From Doryteuthis pealeii (taxonomy: Eukaryota; Mollusca; Cephalopoda; Myopsida; Loliginidae): a stretch of 64,000 bases of DNA. The position numbers were made by a program, and so were the translations under genes. The stretch is taken from the NCBI GenBank assembly GCA_023376005.1, contig CM042145.1:19146431-19210430 (forward strand), read 5' to 3'. The notes under the pieces are model-generated. The model searched no databases, was not told where the DNA came from, and saw only the letters and a program-made list of their open reading frames with translations. Positions 50,460-61,119 of the stretch are shown here, one piece after another. Within the stretch, counting starts at the first letter, position 1, and each line of letters starts with the position of its first letter.

Positions 50460-51061
50460 CAGGGCTCGAGACCCACAGAAAAAAAAAAAAAAAAGATTTT
50501 TACTTAACAGAATCTCCACTACCACCCAACACCTAAAACATATCAAGAATGATTTCTCTCTAAAGCAACTCTGTAAACCATACTGAATATGAAAGAATTC
50601 ATAACAACCAAGAAATATGAGGTATGTCCAAAAAGTAAGATACAGACATTTACTAATCAAAACATATCTATTATTACTACACAACTAAAACATTGTGTAT
50701 ATGTTGCAAGAGCTACTACGCTATTTTTCCACATAGTCACCATTAATGAACTTATCCTATCAGAGCTTGAGTATCAACTGAAAGTGATGTCATAAAATAC
50801 AGGTAAAAAAACTTACATTCAACAGCTTTGTAAAGACACTGAATACCGTCAAGAGGACTAGCCAAGAACAATGACAGATAGGGACGAATGGTGAGAGAGA
50901 GAGAGAGAGAGAGTCAAAGGAATATATGCTGTCAGCACATCTTGAAGGTGATGACTTAATAGAGAAATTTTCAGTCTAATTTATGTATTATGGGAGATTT
51001 GATCATTTCGTCTTGTATAAGCCATACATGTTTATAATGTTATGCTGTTGACATATTTTCT

Positions 51062-51062
51062 G

Positions 51063-51147
<85 letters not shown>
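51062..51147. repeat. (TA)n/(CATA)n/(CA)n microsatellite
   Basis: About 27 TA units, then CATA and CA units, next to the MITE terminus. The corresponding tract at 63555-63645 is full of indels. Confidence 0.95.
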
Positions 51148-51611
51148 GTGGTACCTTGACTTACGAGTTTAATTTTTTCTGCTTGTAACTCAGTTTCCTT
51201 GTATATGAACTCAATTTTCCCCATTGAAATAAACTGAAATGCATTAATCTGCCCCCCCTCCCACAACGCCCTAAGTTACATTTTTAAACAAGAAAAATAG
51301 CATTGTATTGTATAAAAATATAAAATAGAATATAATGAATTGTGTGCTGTAATATGTTTTAATGTTTATTCTTTTAATAAATAATATCTTTCTTTGGTGT
51401 AATAAATTTGGAAACTTAAATGTTTTTAGTGACCTTATTAATATAACCATATCTGAAGTTCACTCATGCCTCAAATTTTAATTTATAACACAAAGCAAAA
51501 AAAAAAAAAATAAAATGAAATAAAATAAAATAAATTAAGACAACCAAGTGACAGCTTGTAACTCTGAAAACTCATAAGTTGGGTCACTTTTAAGTCAAGG
51601 TACCAATGTAT
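51147..51611. mobile_element. TIR element with CAGTGGTACCTTGACTTA ends
   Basis: CAGTGGTACCTTGACTTACG at the left mirrors TTAAGTCAAGGTACCAATGT at the right. CAGTGGTACCTxGACTTA is a widespread DNA-transposon terminus in animals. No transposase was found, so non-autonomous. Confidence 0.75.
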
Positions 51612-51658
51612 AGCCTAAATTTTGCATAAAATATGAGGGATATCCAAAAATAATATGT

Positions 51659-51747
51659 ATTTACCCAACCCTTCCACACGAGTAGGATGGGACACAAGGT
51701 CAATTTTTAAGTGGATTTTAACAGGTTTGAATTCAGAGTTTTCCTTC
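51659..51747 (-). mobile_element. SINE family 2, 3' fragment
   Basis: TTACCCAACCCTTCCACACG, AGTAGGATGGGACACAAGGT, TTGAATTCAGAGTTTTCCTT. Confidence 0.75.
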
Positions 51748-52260
51748 AAAAATTCAGAGAAATTATGCTTAGCTGTATCTTACTTTTTGGACATAACTTG
51801 TAAATACTTTCATAGATTTTCTTGGACTCATACTGAAATAAATCAGATCCAGATTTTTTTCTTTTAAATCACTTCTATCATATTTAATAACAGAAACAAC
51901 TTCTGTTTGTCTTAAAACCATTTTGTTGGGTGGCAAAAGTTTAAGGGTAAAAAGAAGGAAAAAAAAAAAAAAAAAAAAAAAAAAAAACAGTTCTACACCA
52001 CCCCCACCCTCAAAGAAATAAGAAACTTAGCCATTTTGAAACCACCCATGCCAAAATTAAGTGTTAAAGATTAGCAGAAAAATGGGCACTCCTACTTTTG
52101 AACTTTGTCCTATCATGTTACCAATACTTGGAAAAGAATCTACCCACCTCTAAATAAATAAAGGAACTGGAATTGTACTTAGTTTTTTGTTTTTTTTGTT
52201 TTTTGTTTTTTTTAAGTAACAGCATGCCTAAAATAATATAATATGCTAATGTTCCTATTC

Positions 52261-52778
52261 CAGAGATGCTGATAGGTACATACCCTGCGTCCCTGACGCA
52301 CAAAAATTTAAAAGGACGCAGTAAAATCATGTCCATGCATCCCAGTGTTTTTCTTTAATTCTTCCCACACCATTTCAAGCTAAATGTAAATACATGTCAA
52401 TAGTTTCTTAGAAATTAATTACACACGATAGGTTACAAGGTAGGAGTTAGACGGCTTTAGTTGCTTCCCCAAATCATAAATGATTTGAAAATATATAAAC
52501 AAATCATAAATAAAACATAATAATTGGTCTAAATAATAAAATATATAATAAAAATCATAAAAAATCATAAATAAAAATTCAATAAATATTTTTGAATCTT
52601 AAATATTGGAGTGTGCTCATAAATGAAAATGTTCATAAAATGAAAGTGTTCATAAATAAAAACCCTACAATCTATAAACGAAACTTTAGTTGGGACCCAT
52701 AAATTTTCCTGGGGACTCATTCAAAGCAAATATGTGCGTCCCAGGAGGCACTAAATCAAAAAGCTATCAGCATCACTG
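52261..52778 (-). mobile_element. MITE family B, long subtype, with 5-bp target duplication
   Basis: CAGAGATGCTGATAGGTACA at the left, GCTATCAGCATCACTG at the right. TATTC flanks both sides (52256-52260 and 52779-52783). It carries the same AT-rich middle as 49737. Confidence 0.85.
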
Positions 52779-52783
52779 TATTC

Positions 52784-53224
52784 TAAAGACCAAGTCTTTA
52801 CTCGTGACAAAAAATGATAAGTGACATTGTATCTTATCCGTAATAGTTTTGTCAGCAGATAATGTCAGTGTTAAAAATAATCTGCAATCACCATTAATGA
52901 TAACTTTTTTTTTTAGTACATTTACAACTTTTGTATTAAACTCAAAAGTAACAAAAAGAAAACTTGATGTTTATTGATTCAAAAAGATAATTCAAGTAAT
53001 AATTTAGATGTAATCAAAGTGTGCTTATGTAAGCATTCACACGTGTACATAAACACAGACTTAATTGATTAGCTAAACTGGTTATTGTATTCTAATCATT
53101 TTAGGAAATTTTTAGTTCTTTTCAAAAATGTACTGTAGGTTTAATAGGGTCATGTCACAATTCACATATTAAGGATAAATAAAATTAGTCCTTGATAAAA
53201 GATTTTCTGAAAATTATATATATA
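52784..53224. other. AT-rich spacer
   Basis: No feature recognised. Confidence 0.5.
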
Positions 53225-53578
53225 TATCTAATGAGTCAGACGAACCTACTAAAAGTTTCGCTTTAGTAGGTTTGTCTGACTCATTAGATTGATCTTTATT
53301 ATTTGCTCTACTTAGGTATTGAGCACTTTTTACTTATTAGCTTTAGTCTCCTGGCGGTTTTGTATGAATATATATATATGTGCATATAAATTGTTTTTTC
53401 TTTTGGCCAAAATATTGTACCAATAGATTATTTTTTGTTGGTACAATTATCTTGGTCTTTTCTTTTTTCCAAAAATTTTTTTTCTTCCGGTTGATGTTTG
53501 GTAGTATATTTTTTCAATCAAACTATTTGCTGGGCTTTTTCTCACTGCGAGGATTTACCAATAAGTTTGGTATATTAA

Positions 53579-53590
<12 letters not shown>
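53225..53590 (+). mobile_element. dispersed element, family F, plus copy
   Basis: Begins with a hairpin (ATCTAATGAGTCAGACGAAC, loop AGTTTCGC, mirror to 53289) and continues through CTTAGGTATTGAGCACTTTT, GGCCAAAATATTGTACCAAT, GGTTGATGTTTGGTAGTATA to a (TA)n/(GT)n tail (53583-53645). The hairpin loop differs from the 45987 copy but the stem motif AGTCAGACGAACCTACT is shared. Confidence 0.7.
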
Positions 53591-53647
<57 letters not shown>

Positions 53648-53655
53648 ACTTTTAC

Positions 53656-53930
53656 GGAGGCGCATGGTCTAATGGTTAGAGTCGTAGGAAATGGACTTGT
53701 CGACTCAAGTTCAATTCCTGGACAAAGCTGTTTGCATTTTCACGTCACTAATACCCTTGGGAAATGAATCCAATTCTCCCCCCAGCTATGGATAAATAGT
53801 AGGGTAGACTGGGCTCTTTAACTATGACTAGGTAAACAGTCTAGGAGAAGGAAAACTCTGTATTCAAACCTGTTAAACTCCTCTTAAAATATTGGGCTTG
53901 TGTCGCATCCTGCTCATGCGGAGGGATTGG
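53656..53930 (+). mobile_element. SINE family 2, full length
   Basis: GGAGGCGCATGGTCTAATGG (A box), AAGTTCAATTCCTGG (B box), full body, 3' part TTGTGTCGCATCCTGCTCAT then GCGGAGGGATTGG and a (GT)n/(TA)n tail. Confidence 0.9.
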
Positions 53931-54064
53931 TGTGTGTGTGTGTCTGTGTATATATATATATATAAACTTTTTCAAAAATTCAACCCTAGTTTTTAATACT
54001 AGATACTCTCTTTAAAAATGAATCACTGATAATGAATACATGAAAAATTAGCATTAGTAAGTAA

Positions 54065-54318
54065 AAGTAAAAAGTCAGCAGAGTAGCCTATTGTCAGTAT
54101 CAACCAGACAGTGAGGGAGTCTATACCCTTTTCAGTAGGACTAGACCAGTGTGATTGCATTTGTATCTGAAGTGGAGCACCACACCTACCAGCAGCTCCC
54201 CAATTCACCGCACACAACCAGGCTGTGCTACTCATGCGCAGAGTTGGCGAGGGCTGGTATTAAACCCAGAACTTTGTGGCTCCTAGGCAGATGCTCTAAC
54301 GACTGAGCTAAACCAGAA
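54065..54318 (-). mobile_element. SINE family 1, full length
   Basis: Minus-strand copy from AGCAGAGTAGCCTATTGTCA to the head GCTCTAACGACTGAGCTAAA. Confidence 0.87.
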
Positions 54319-54423
54319 AGCAAAAAACTGAATACATAAGCTTCTGTAGTGAACCCTAAATTTGATACAAGGGAAAAGCAATTCCTGTACCACAAGATAT
54401 ACACTAACTTGATAGTAGTAAGT

Positions 54424-54665
54424 AAATTCGACGGGGCGGCCTAAAGTCGGTATCAGCCAATCAGCGAGGGAGTCTATCCCCTTTTCAATAGCGCTAGACC
54501 AAGGAGATTGTTTTAGCATCTGAGGTGGAGCGCCACACCTACCATCAGCTCCTTACTTTACTGCACATATCCCTGTGCTACTCATACGCCGAGTTGGCGA
54601 GGACTGGTATCGAACTAGGAACCTTGTGGTTTCTAGCCAACACTCTACCGACTGAGACTACACCA
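54424..54665 (-). mobile_element. SINE family 1, full length
   Basis: Minus-strand copy from CGACGGGGCGGCCTAAAGTC to CACTCTACCGACTGAGACTA. Closer to the 17219 subtype than to its neighbour at 54065. Confidence 0.87.
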
Positions 54666-54713
54666 AATTATAAAATTCACAGCCAGACACACACATATAC
54701 ACAAGGGTCATGG

Positions 54714-54840
54714 ACACCTCTTGTGGTGTAATGGTTAGCAAGTTAGACTGGCAAATCATGATTGGTGAGTTCGAGCCTCACTGGGTGCCCTTACATTCGG
54801 CCTTGTGCCACATTTAAGCGAAGCTTAGTAAATAACTATA
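54714..54840 (+). mobile_element. SINE family 3
   Basis: CTTGTGGTGTAATGGTTAGC (A box), GTGAGTTCGAGCCTCACTGG (B box), TCGGCCTTGTGCCACATTTA then AGCGAAGCTTAGTA. Confidence 0.82.
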
Positions 54841-54847
54841 CACAAGG

Positions 54848-55398
54848 GGTCATTCAATAAATAAGGTGAATTTTACCTAAAGAGATGGTAATAGGAAGCA
54901 CTGTTTATAGTTGCACCTTTTTCAAAGAAATCAATAATGATGGCTCCTTTCATGTCCCAGAAGGCTGTCACAGCAACACCTTCTTTACTGACAGCTGTGC
55001 CTGCAACTTTTTCTTTACTGGAGAGTCAGTGTGTTTCCACTACATGGGATTGTCTTTTCAATTCATGCTCGTCATAGTGGCAAACCCATGTTTAGCCTAT
55101 TTGTAAACATTCGTTGACTCACACATTTTTCTGTAAATTTCACATGGTTTCCACTTCTCAGTCAGCAAAAATTTGATGACAGACATCTGTTCATTCAAGC
55201 TTGGACCACTGTATGATTTGCAGGCATTTTGAATTGCCTCAAAACAAATATTTCTGCAAGGTTAAAATAATCTTTACTATAAACCCATTCCAAACAATGC
55301 AGAATTTACATTTATGGAAAAAAATTCCCTTATTTATTGGTTTGGTTGTTTTATGACATTAAGTATTGAATAGGTTCATCCTTATTTATTGAATGACC
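54848..55398 (-). mobile_element. mariner element, internally deleted
   Basis: Exact 19-bp ends GGTCATTCAATAAATAAGG and CCTTATTTATTGAATGACC. On the minus strand transposase pieces WKHTDSPVKKKLQAQLSVKK and, one frame away, TAFWDMKGAIIDFFEKGATI then NSASYYHLFR. These are the catalytic-region phrases (WxxxxSP.KKKxKxxxS.KKV, FWDxKGxIxxDFL.KGxTxNSxxY) of mariner transposases. Frameshifts and length show it is defunct. Confidence 0.87.
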
Positions 55399-55399
<1 letters not shown>

Positions 55400-55437
<38 letters not shown>

Positions 55438-55502
55438 ATATATTAGTGATGCTGATAGCGTCCCGTGACGCATATATTTGCTTTGAATGAGTCCCCAAAT
55501 AT
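55400..55502 (+). mobile_element. (TA)n then MITE family B 5' fragment
   Basis: (TA)n tract to 55443, then AGTGATGCTGATAGCGTCCC to GAATGAGTCCCCAAAT. Truncated. Confidence 0.7.
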
Positions 55503-56224
55503 CACAAAAAAAAAAAAAAAAAAAAAAATTGCACATACATATGTACAAATCCACATACATTGACATAGAACCCCCCAACAACAACATGGCCATAGTATCA
55601 CACATGAATAAAAAGTAAACAAAAAAATTGAAATAAAAATTCCAACTTTACATGAAAAACATTACTCTTATTGACTGAGTTTTAAAATGCAGCATGAGCT
55701 CTGTTTATTTTTTTCCCTTATCGTCTCCGTTTTAAATTATTGTTGTAGTTTAACAATCTTTAATTCCTTATATCCGTTTATTTCAAATAAATACATTGTA
55801 GTTCGTTTAAAAAGAAATACATTGTGGTTTTTTTTTTAAATTTTACTCCAGGAGCAGCTTTATACATAATTTGATTGCAAGTAAGTGAAAATATATCAGT
55901 AGATTCAAAATCTATAATTTTAGATAGACTGCATTGAACCCAATATAAATCTGTGGTTTGGAATTATTTGGAATTTGAAGTACAACAGAAATGGCAACAA
56001 AAAATTGACACTCTCTTCTTTTCTTAATTTTAACATAATTCAATGTTTTTTCGCATTCTTATTATAAAAAAAAAAAAAAAAAAAGTTCAAATGAGTGACA
56101 AATTAAACAATTTTTAATAAATTATAATGAATTTAACTTTTGAAAATAAACATTTAGGGTTCCCAATAGTGTAAATAGCATGGTTTTCTATTTAAGAACC
56201 CATAATGTTTTGAAAAGAAAATTT
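55503..56224. other. AT-rich spacer
   Basis: Long A runs (55505-55527, 56067-56084). No supported feature. Confidence 0.5.
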
Positions 56225-56580
56225 AAACTGTAGAATAATCATACTAAGTTCAATTTACTGTCGAATTGGTAAGACAATGCAACCAGTAACTGTAACTCAA
56301 TACAGATCTAACCTTGTTGCAATCCTGTTCGCAGCGCCATATTGAAGTCAGTCAGTCAGTATACTGTTGGTTTGGACAACAGCAACTGGCTAAGCACACT
56401 GAACTTGTTCCCAAGATAACTGGTACTTATGGAACTCAAGAATATTCCATTCATGTATTTGGGTGATTCCATTCCTTGAGTCCTGATTGGCTGCTTGGTT
56501 TCTATGATGTTATAAGGCTTCATAAATACTCTGGCATTCTGCAGTAGGATTGCAAAAAGGCTAGATCTGTATTAAGAATT
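56225..56580. mobile_element. dispersed element, family E, internal part inverted
   Basis: Left block GAATTGGTAAGACAATGCAA and CTGTAACTCAATACAGATCT match 35090 in direct orientation. The following GTCAGTCAGTATACTGTTGG, TTGGACAACAGCAACTGGCT and GAGTCCTGATTGGCTGCTTG match it in reverse. Near 56545 AGGATTGCAAAAAGGCTAGATCTGTATT mirrors the left block in part, making the element a weak foldback. Confidence 0.7.
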
Positions 56581-57049
56581 CAGGTGTTGGTAATCTACAG
56601 TTCTGTGTTCTAAGAATAGTATTTGAGATATATTCTAACAGTTAAAAGACATTTTATTATAGAATGGATACATCAAAATAGACCAGGATCTAAAGGAACA
56701 TCTAAAAACATAAAAAAATCATGACAAGTCGAGATTTTTATTTTTATGTATTTCTATTTTGGTGATTATGAGTGCTGTAGGCAAAATGTGGTTGATTTTG
56801 CTCAAAGCACCGAAAATCACCCAAATATTGCTTGTAGTACCCAAATTTTAGTTACAAGCAACCAGATATTGTTTACAGCACCCACATTTTACTTTAGAGA
56901 TGATTCTTTCAATGTAATTATGTTTTTACTATGATAAAGATATATTAACAGAATGAGTTTGTGTATTTTCTATTATGGATATAATACGTATCGTGAGCTA
57001 TGTATCATGATACGTATTATGACTTTATCCTTAAAAATTTCTAATATAT

Positions 57050-57118
<69 letters not shown>

Positions 57119-57247
57119 TATAAGGAAAAAAAAAAAATTTACACAGAAGAATTTAAAAATATATACAAAATGAATTAATCCACTTATTTGCAAATTCAAT
57201 CTTTGCCATTTCAAATTATGTTAACTGTACAAATAATTTGGGTAAAG

Positions 57248-57302
<55 letters not shown>

Positions 57303-57607
57303 TACACCAATTATGAGATTAAGTAAGATAATCAGTTTTGAATTATGAAAAAAATATTCACTATATTTTGAGCCAATAGAATAATTATCTAATACAAATT
57401 AATATTGCATATTTTCTACATTGTATTTTTATTTCAAGTTGTTGCTAGAGTAGGATTTTTTTCTTTTAATTTAAGGGACAATTTTATTTATTCGAGAGAA
57501 AGAGAATCATTTATATTGCTTTGATAAACATACTTGAAAATAAAATTGGACATTTTTAATAAGAATTAACCCAGATTAGAAAGCAACCTTGAAATCAGCA
57601 AAAAAAA
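56581..57607. other. AT-rich spacer with (TA)n/(CA)n tracts
   Basis: Compound microsatellites at about 57050-57115 and 57250-57303. GTTACAAGCAACCAG-like short phrases repeat near 56810-56890 (GCACCxAxATTT). No gene signal. Confidence 0.6.
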
Positions 57608-57785
57608 GGGGGGTAGCTCAGTCGGTAGAGCGTCTGAATAGAAACCACGAGGTTCCTGGTTCGATACTGGCCCTCGCCAATTCAGCGTATGAGTAGTACA
57701 GGGATCTGTGCAGTAAAGTAAGGAGCTGATGGTAGTTATAGCGCTCCACCTCAGACATAAAAACAATCTCCTTGGTTTAGCACAT
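57608..57785 (+). mobile_element. SINE family 1, 3'-truncated
   Basis: GGGGGTAGCTCAGTCGGTAG (A box), TGGTTCGATACTGG (B box), body to CTCCTTGGTTTAGC. Confidence 0.82.
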
Positions 57786-57897
57786 TCCAAATCAGACCAT
57801 TTTGGTGTTAGAGTTGGTCGATGTACAACAAGCCCCAATTGAGTAAATGAGGTACAGTAATAAAAATACTAGAGAAAAGCACATATACAAATTACCA

Positions 57898-58235
57898 TAG
57901 GGCTGGTTTAGCTCAGTCAGTAGAGCACCCGCCTAGAAACCACAAGGTTCCTAGTTTCAATACCAGCCCTCGCTAACTCAGTTTATGAGTAGCACAGGAT
58001 CTGTGCAGTAAAGTGAGGAGCTGATGGTAGGTGTGGTGCTCCACCTCAGATGTAAAAACAACCTCCTTGGTTTAGCGCTCGTGAAAAGGGGATAGACAGG
58101 GAACACCTGAAGAAGGCTGGAGGAGACAGCGGCTGAAACTTTGCATTTTTACATACCACAATAAAGATGTGGACAACAGTCTAAAAAATCAAAATACATA
58201 TCAAACCTCATCTCAAAAATTCAGAAAAATAATTT
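57898..58235 (+). mobile_element. chimeric SINE: family 1 head joined to family-4 tail
   Basis: 57898-58097 is family 1 from GGGCTGGTTTAGCTCAGTCA to GTGAAAAGGGGATAGAC. It continues directly as AGGGAACACCTGAAGAAGGC, GGCTGAAACTTTGCATTTTT, CAATAAAGATGTGGACAACA, CAAACCTCATCTCAAAAATT, the family-4 3' end. CTGAAGA...GAAAC preserves hammerhead-like core order. Confidence 0.75.
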
Positions 58236-58302
58236 CAAACTTTTTTATTTTATTTTTTAATTATTTAACTTATTACATTACTGTGCCCTAAAATAAATTA
58301 AA

Positions 58303-58510
58303 AGTTGTCGGGGTGGCCTAAACTTGGTATCAGCCAGACAGCAAGGGAGTATCCCCTTTTCACAAGCACTAAACCAAGGACATTGTTTTTATATCTGAGG
58401 TGGAACGCCACTCCTACCATCAGTTCCTCACTTTACCACACATATCCCAGTGCTACTCATATGCTAGGTTGGCGAGGGTTGATAAGTGCTCTACCGACTG
58501 AGCTATACAA
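58303..58510 (-). mobile_element. SINE family 1
   Basis: Minus-strand copy from GTTGTCGGGGTGGCCTAAAC to GTGCTCTACCGACTGAGCTA. The B-box area is deleted. Confidence 0.82.
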
Positions 58511-58810
58511 AAAAACACTAAATAATAAAAATTTGAATTTAAAAAATGAACTAATTTAAAAAAGTTATCTATGTTATTTCAAAATATTGGACTTCAATAT
58601 AGTTGCATCAAATGTAATGTTAAAAAGCTGTTTTTTTTTTATGGTAGAAATGAAATAAAATGGACTCTCATCGATTTTGACGCATGAGGGTTCATCCAAT
58701 GAACAACCTACACAGTGTTTTGTTTATAGTGGTGAAGGCTTGTGTTGGACCATCCGCATTTTTTGGCACAATCGATAGGAAAGAATTGGTGCACAAGGAA
58801 TGCCTGGATT

Positions 58811-58990
58811 TTCAAATTCAGAGTTTCCTTCTTCCAGACTGGTTACCTATCCAAAGTTAAAGAGCCCAGTCTGCCCTACTATTTTACCCATAACTGGAGG
58901 GGGAATATATGGATTCATACCTTTTCTAAGGGTATTAGCACTATGTGAAATGCAAACAGCCTTGTCTAGGATTTGAACTCGGGTCAACGA
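58811..58990 (-). mobile_element. SINE family 2, partial
   Basis: TTCAAATTCAGAGTTTCCTT, AAAGAGCCCAGTCTGCCCTA, TAGCACTATGTGAAATGCAA, GATTTGAACTCGGGTCAACG. The head is truncated and joined to a family E scrap (59000-59150: CACCCAAATACATGAGTAG). Confidence 0.75.
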
Positions 58991-59509
58991 TTCTGTAGAA
59001 TCGTTCAGTATGCAAAGTGGCAGGAATTATGGAGTCTCAGAGGATCATATCAGCACCCAAATACATGAGTAGACGGTTCTGAATTCCATAAGTACCAGTT
59101 GTCTTGACACTGAGTAGTTCAATAGTAGACTGACTGAATAGATTCCAACAGAAGAATAAGTAAGAGTATTGTTCAAATATCAACCTGGTATTAACAAATA
59201 TCAAACATAAGAATTACATGCTATATCAGATTAATCTATGTAATTTTAATTATCAAATATAAATTATCTAAAAAGTCATAAAAAGTCATAAAAAAAATAC
59301 AAAATTATTCCAGTGAGATTTGAACCTATTTTCAAAAATGATCTGGGTATATTGAATATAAGTCATGCCAAAGATTCTTGTTCACATGCAACAGAAGCAC
59401 GTACAGTCTCCATTTGATGTAAATATCAACACAGATGATGATGTAGTTGAGTGTCAGAGGCACTTTTGGTATTTTCAGTTTAACAGTCAACAAAAGATAA
59501 AACAATCTG

Positions 59510-60300
59510 TGACTAATCATTCTAGTCAACTACCATTTCATCTTCATCAGGTCACACTGGCAGCCTGGATATCCATAAGCCTTTCTTAGCCAAGCATCCC
59601 TATTGTGTAGGTGTACATAGGAGAAGGTCACTCATGAGTTTGTTTCTCCAGCAAGTGTTGCATACCTCTTTCCTTTTTCTTCTTCATTCTTCTTCTGTTC
59701 TTCTAGCGTCTCTTCTAGCGTCTGGACTTCGTCTTGGTGGTCGGTCGCACTTAGCTCATTTCTTCTTCTAGATCAGTCTTGTTACCAAGACATTCACCAA
59801 CCACAAAACCGTAAGCTTTTATTTACTTAACTAAACATTTCATGTAACAAACATAGCGCGCGTATGCAGTGAGTTCCAGTTAAGGCAGAAACATCTTCTC
59901 TGCCTGATGTCTAAACTGAAACTGAAGACCCAACCAGGTCCCACGTGACTTCACGTATTTCGCGGGCTTTCTGTAATATTCCATGGAAAGTCCCATGATA
60001 TGAGAAGGGCCATCCTTTTAGAAATACAGGGGATTGACAATAATCTTATGCAACCGCATAAGATTATGTAACATAAGCAGTGTCCACATGTCTTGTTCAT
60101 CTTCCTTGGATGGTTTGTATGATGGGGTAATGTGGCCGTACAACTGCTTTCTTGTCGAGTGATGCTTCCAAGATTTGTTCAAGATAGCATGCAGCATCCT
60201 TGTGTAGCTAGAATCTAGTTTTCTCTCTTAAGCGCTTCATTAGAGTCCAAGTGGTGCAACCGTACAGTAGCACTGACATGTGTTGTTCCTAACTTATTTT
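59510..60300 (-). pseudogene. non-LTR reverse-transcriptase fragment broken by an LTR
   Basis: Upstream part, minus strand 60300-60078: MSVLLYGCTTWTLMKRLREK, then after a frameshift YTRMLHAILNKSWKHHSTRK, QLYGHITPSYKP and SKEDEQDMWTLL. Downstream part, 59655-59510: CWRNKLMSDLLLCTPTQ, stop, GCLAKKG. Together they follow the standard LLYGC.TWTL+KRLEKKLDG.YTRML, LN.SWK.H.T...LYG.L.PI, GHCWR.K.EL.SDLLLWTPTHG order of invertebrate non-LTR ORF2. A 418-bp LTR sits exactly between the two. Confidence 0.85.
59656..60073 (-). mobile_element. solo LTR inside the reverse-transcriptase fragment
   Basis: On the minus strand it starts TGTTACATAATC and ends AGGTATGCAACA (TG...CA, 8 of 9 terminal bases inverted). 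Flanks CAAG (59652-59655) and TAAG (60074-60077) form a 3 of 4 target match. An AATAAA signal on the minus strand overlaps 59818. Higher GC with CGCGCG at 59858. Its limits are fixed well by the interrupted coding sequence. Confidence 0.75.
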
Positions 60301-60441
60301 CAAGCAAATCCTACTCAATAATAACATGCAATACTAAAATATTAGTATTTGCAAATAAAATGTACTAAAAACATAATATCAGCCTATTACAATCTGCTTT
60401 GTTAAATTAATCCCTACTACATCATGGGGACTATTCTCTCT

Positions 60442-60658
60442 TTAACTCTTAATGTCCTATACCACCAAGTCATATTTGTTTTCTTAATCCACCCCAAACG
60501 ATAGCCTTTGTTTAAATGTAATATTAAACATATTTAGAAGTCTAAGGGAAAGTAACAGGTAACTTAAATGAAAAGGCCATTTTTAGGATTTTTTGATATA
60601 TCCTTACAGGAATGGAGCTCTGGATTTGGAAAATTCTCAACAGGATGTTAAGAGTTAA
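60442..60658. mobile_element. TTAA-flanked MITE (piggyBac-like), copy 3
   Basis: TTAA CTCTTAATGTCCTATA at the left and CAGGATGTTAAGAG TTAA at the right. Interior ACCCCAAACGATAGCCTTTG, TTTAAATGTAATATTAAACA. Confidence 0.88.
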
Positions 60659-60799
60659 ACAGGTTTGTATAATGAATAACTTTGCTTACTTTTAACAGAT
60701 TTTTTAGAATAAAAAAAAAATAGATTTTTAAATGTTTACTTTTGAAAATACAGAAAGATTTTCTCTATTTATAGATAGGTAACTAACTGCTTTCATATA

Positions 60800-60996
60800 T
60801 GTTGTGATGTTAGTCCCAACAGTAAAAAGAAGTCATGTCGAGATGGGGTAAAATAAGACAAGTGTATTTACAATCAATGGTACATGTACGACTAGCTTGT
60901 CGTTAACGGGAACAGTTCTACCTTTCCACTCGGTGTCTCACTATTTATAGTGAGAACCGGTGCATGTTCTCCACTGTAGGAACAGCCGGTACAACA
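60800..60996 (-). mobile_element. short solo LTR with perfect 5-bp target duplication
   Basis: TGTTGT at the left, ACAACA at the right. ATATA flanks both sides (60795-60799 and 60997-61001). A clean TATA box (CTATAAATAG on the minus strand, 60949-60958) gives the likely orientation. At 197 bp it is short for an LTR and could belong to a TRIM-like or short-LTR element. Confidence 0.7.
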
Positions 60997-61109
60997 ATAT
61001 AGATACCTACAGAAATGTACTCATTTATTAGAAAACTTTCTCTTACACACACACACAGCAATTTTAGTCTAATTACAAAACAGGATATTGTTTCATTCTG
61101 AAAAAAAAT

Positions 61110-61119
61110 NNNNNNNNNN
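61110..61119. other. assembly gap (10 N)
   Basis: Ten N characters. The sequence to the right is a duplicate of 48664 onward. Confidence 0.99.

Larger units (their letters stand above)
50616..51800 (-). mobile_element. mariner-like element, decayed, with nested insertions
   Basis: Termini GAGGTATGTCCAAAAAGTAA (50617) and TTACTTTTTGGACATAACTT (51779-51798) are inverted. On the minus strand FLASPLDGIQCLYKAVEC and, after frameshifts, GDYVEK-like codons near 50735 fit the DGI(xx)L(xxRWxxC)...GDYxEK end of mariner transposases. A MITE (51147-51611) and a SINE 2 piece (51659-51747) are inserted. Confidence 0.55.

Noticed and set aside
50815..50880. Possible minus-strand exon with TAG acceptor and GTAAGT donor reading PLDGIQCLYKAVE
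   Set aside because: The frame extends unbroken past both supposed splice sites and fits the DGI...L...C...GDYVEK end of a mariner transposase. Mariner-type inverted ends flank it, and its phase does not match exon A.
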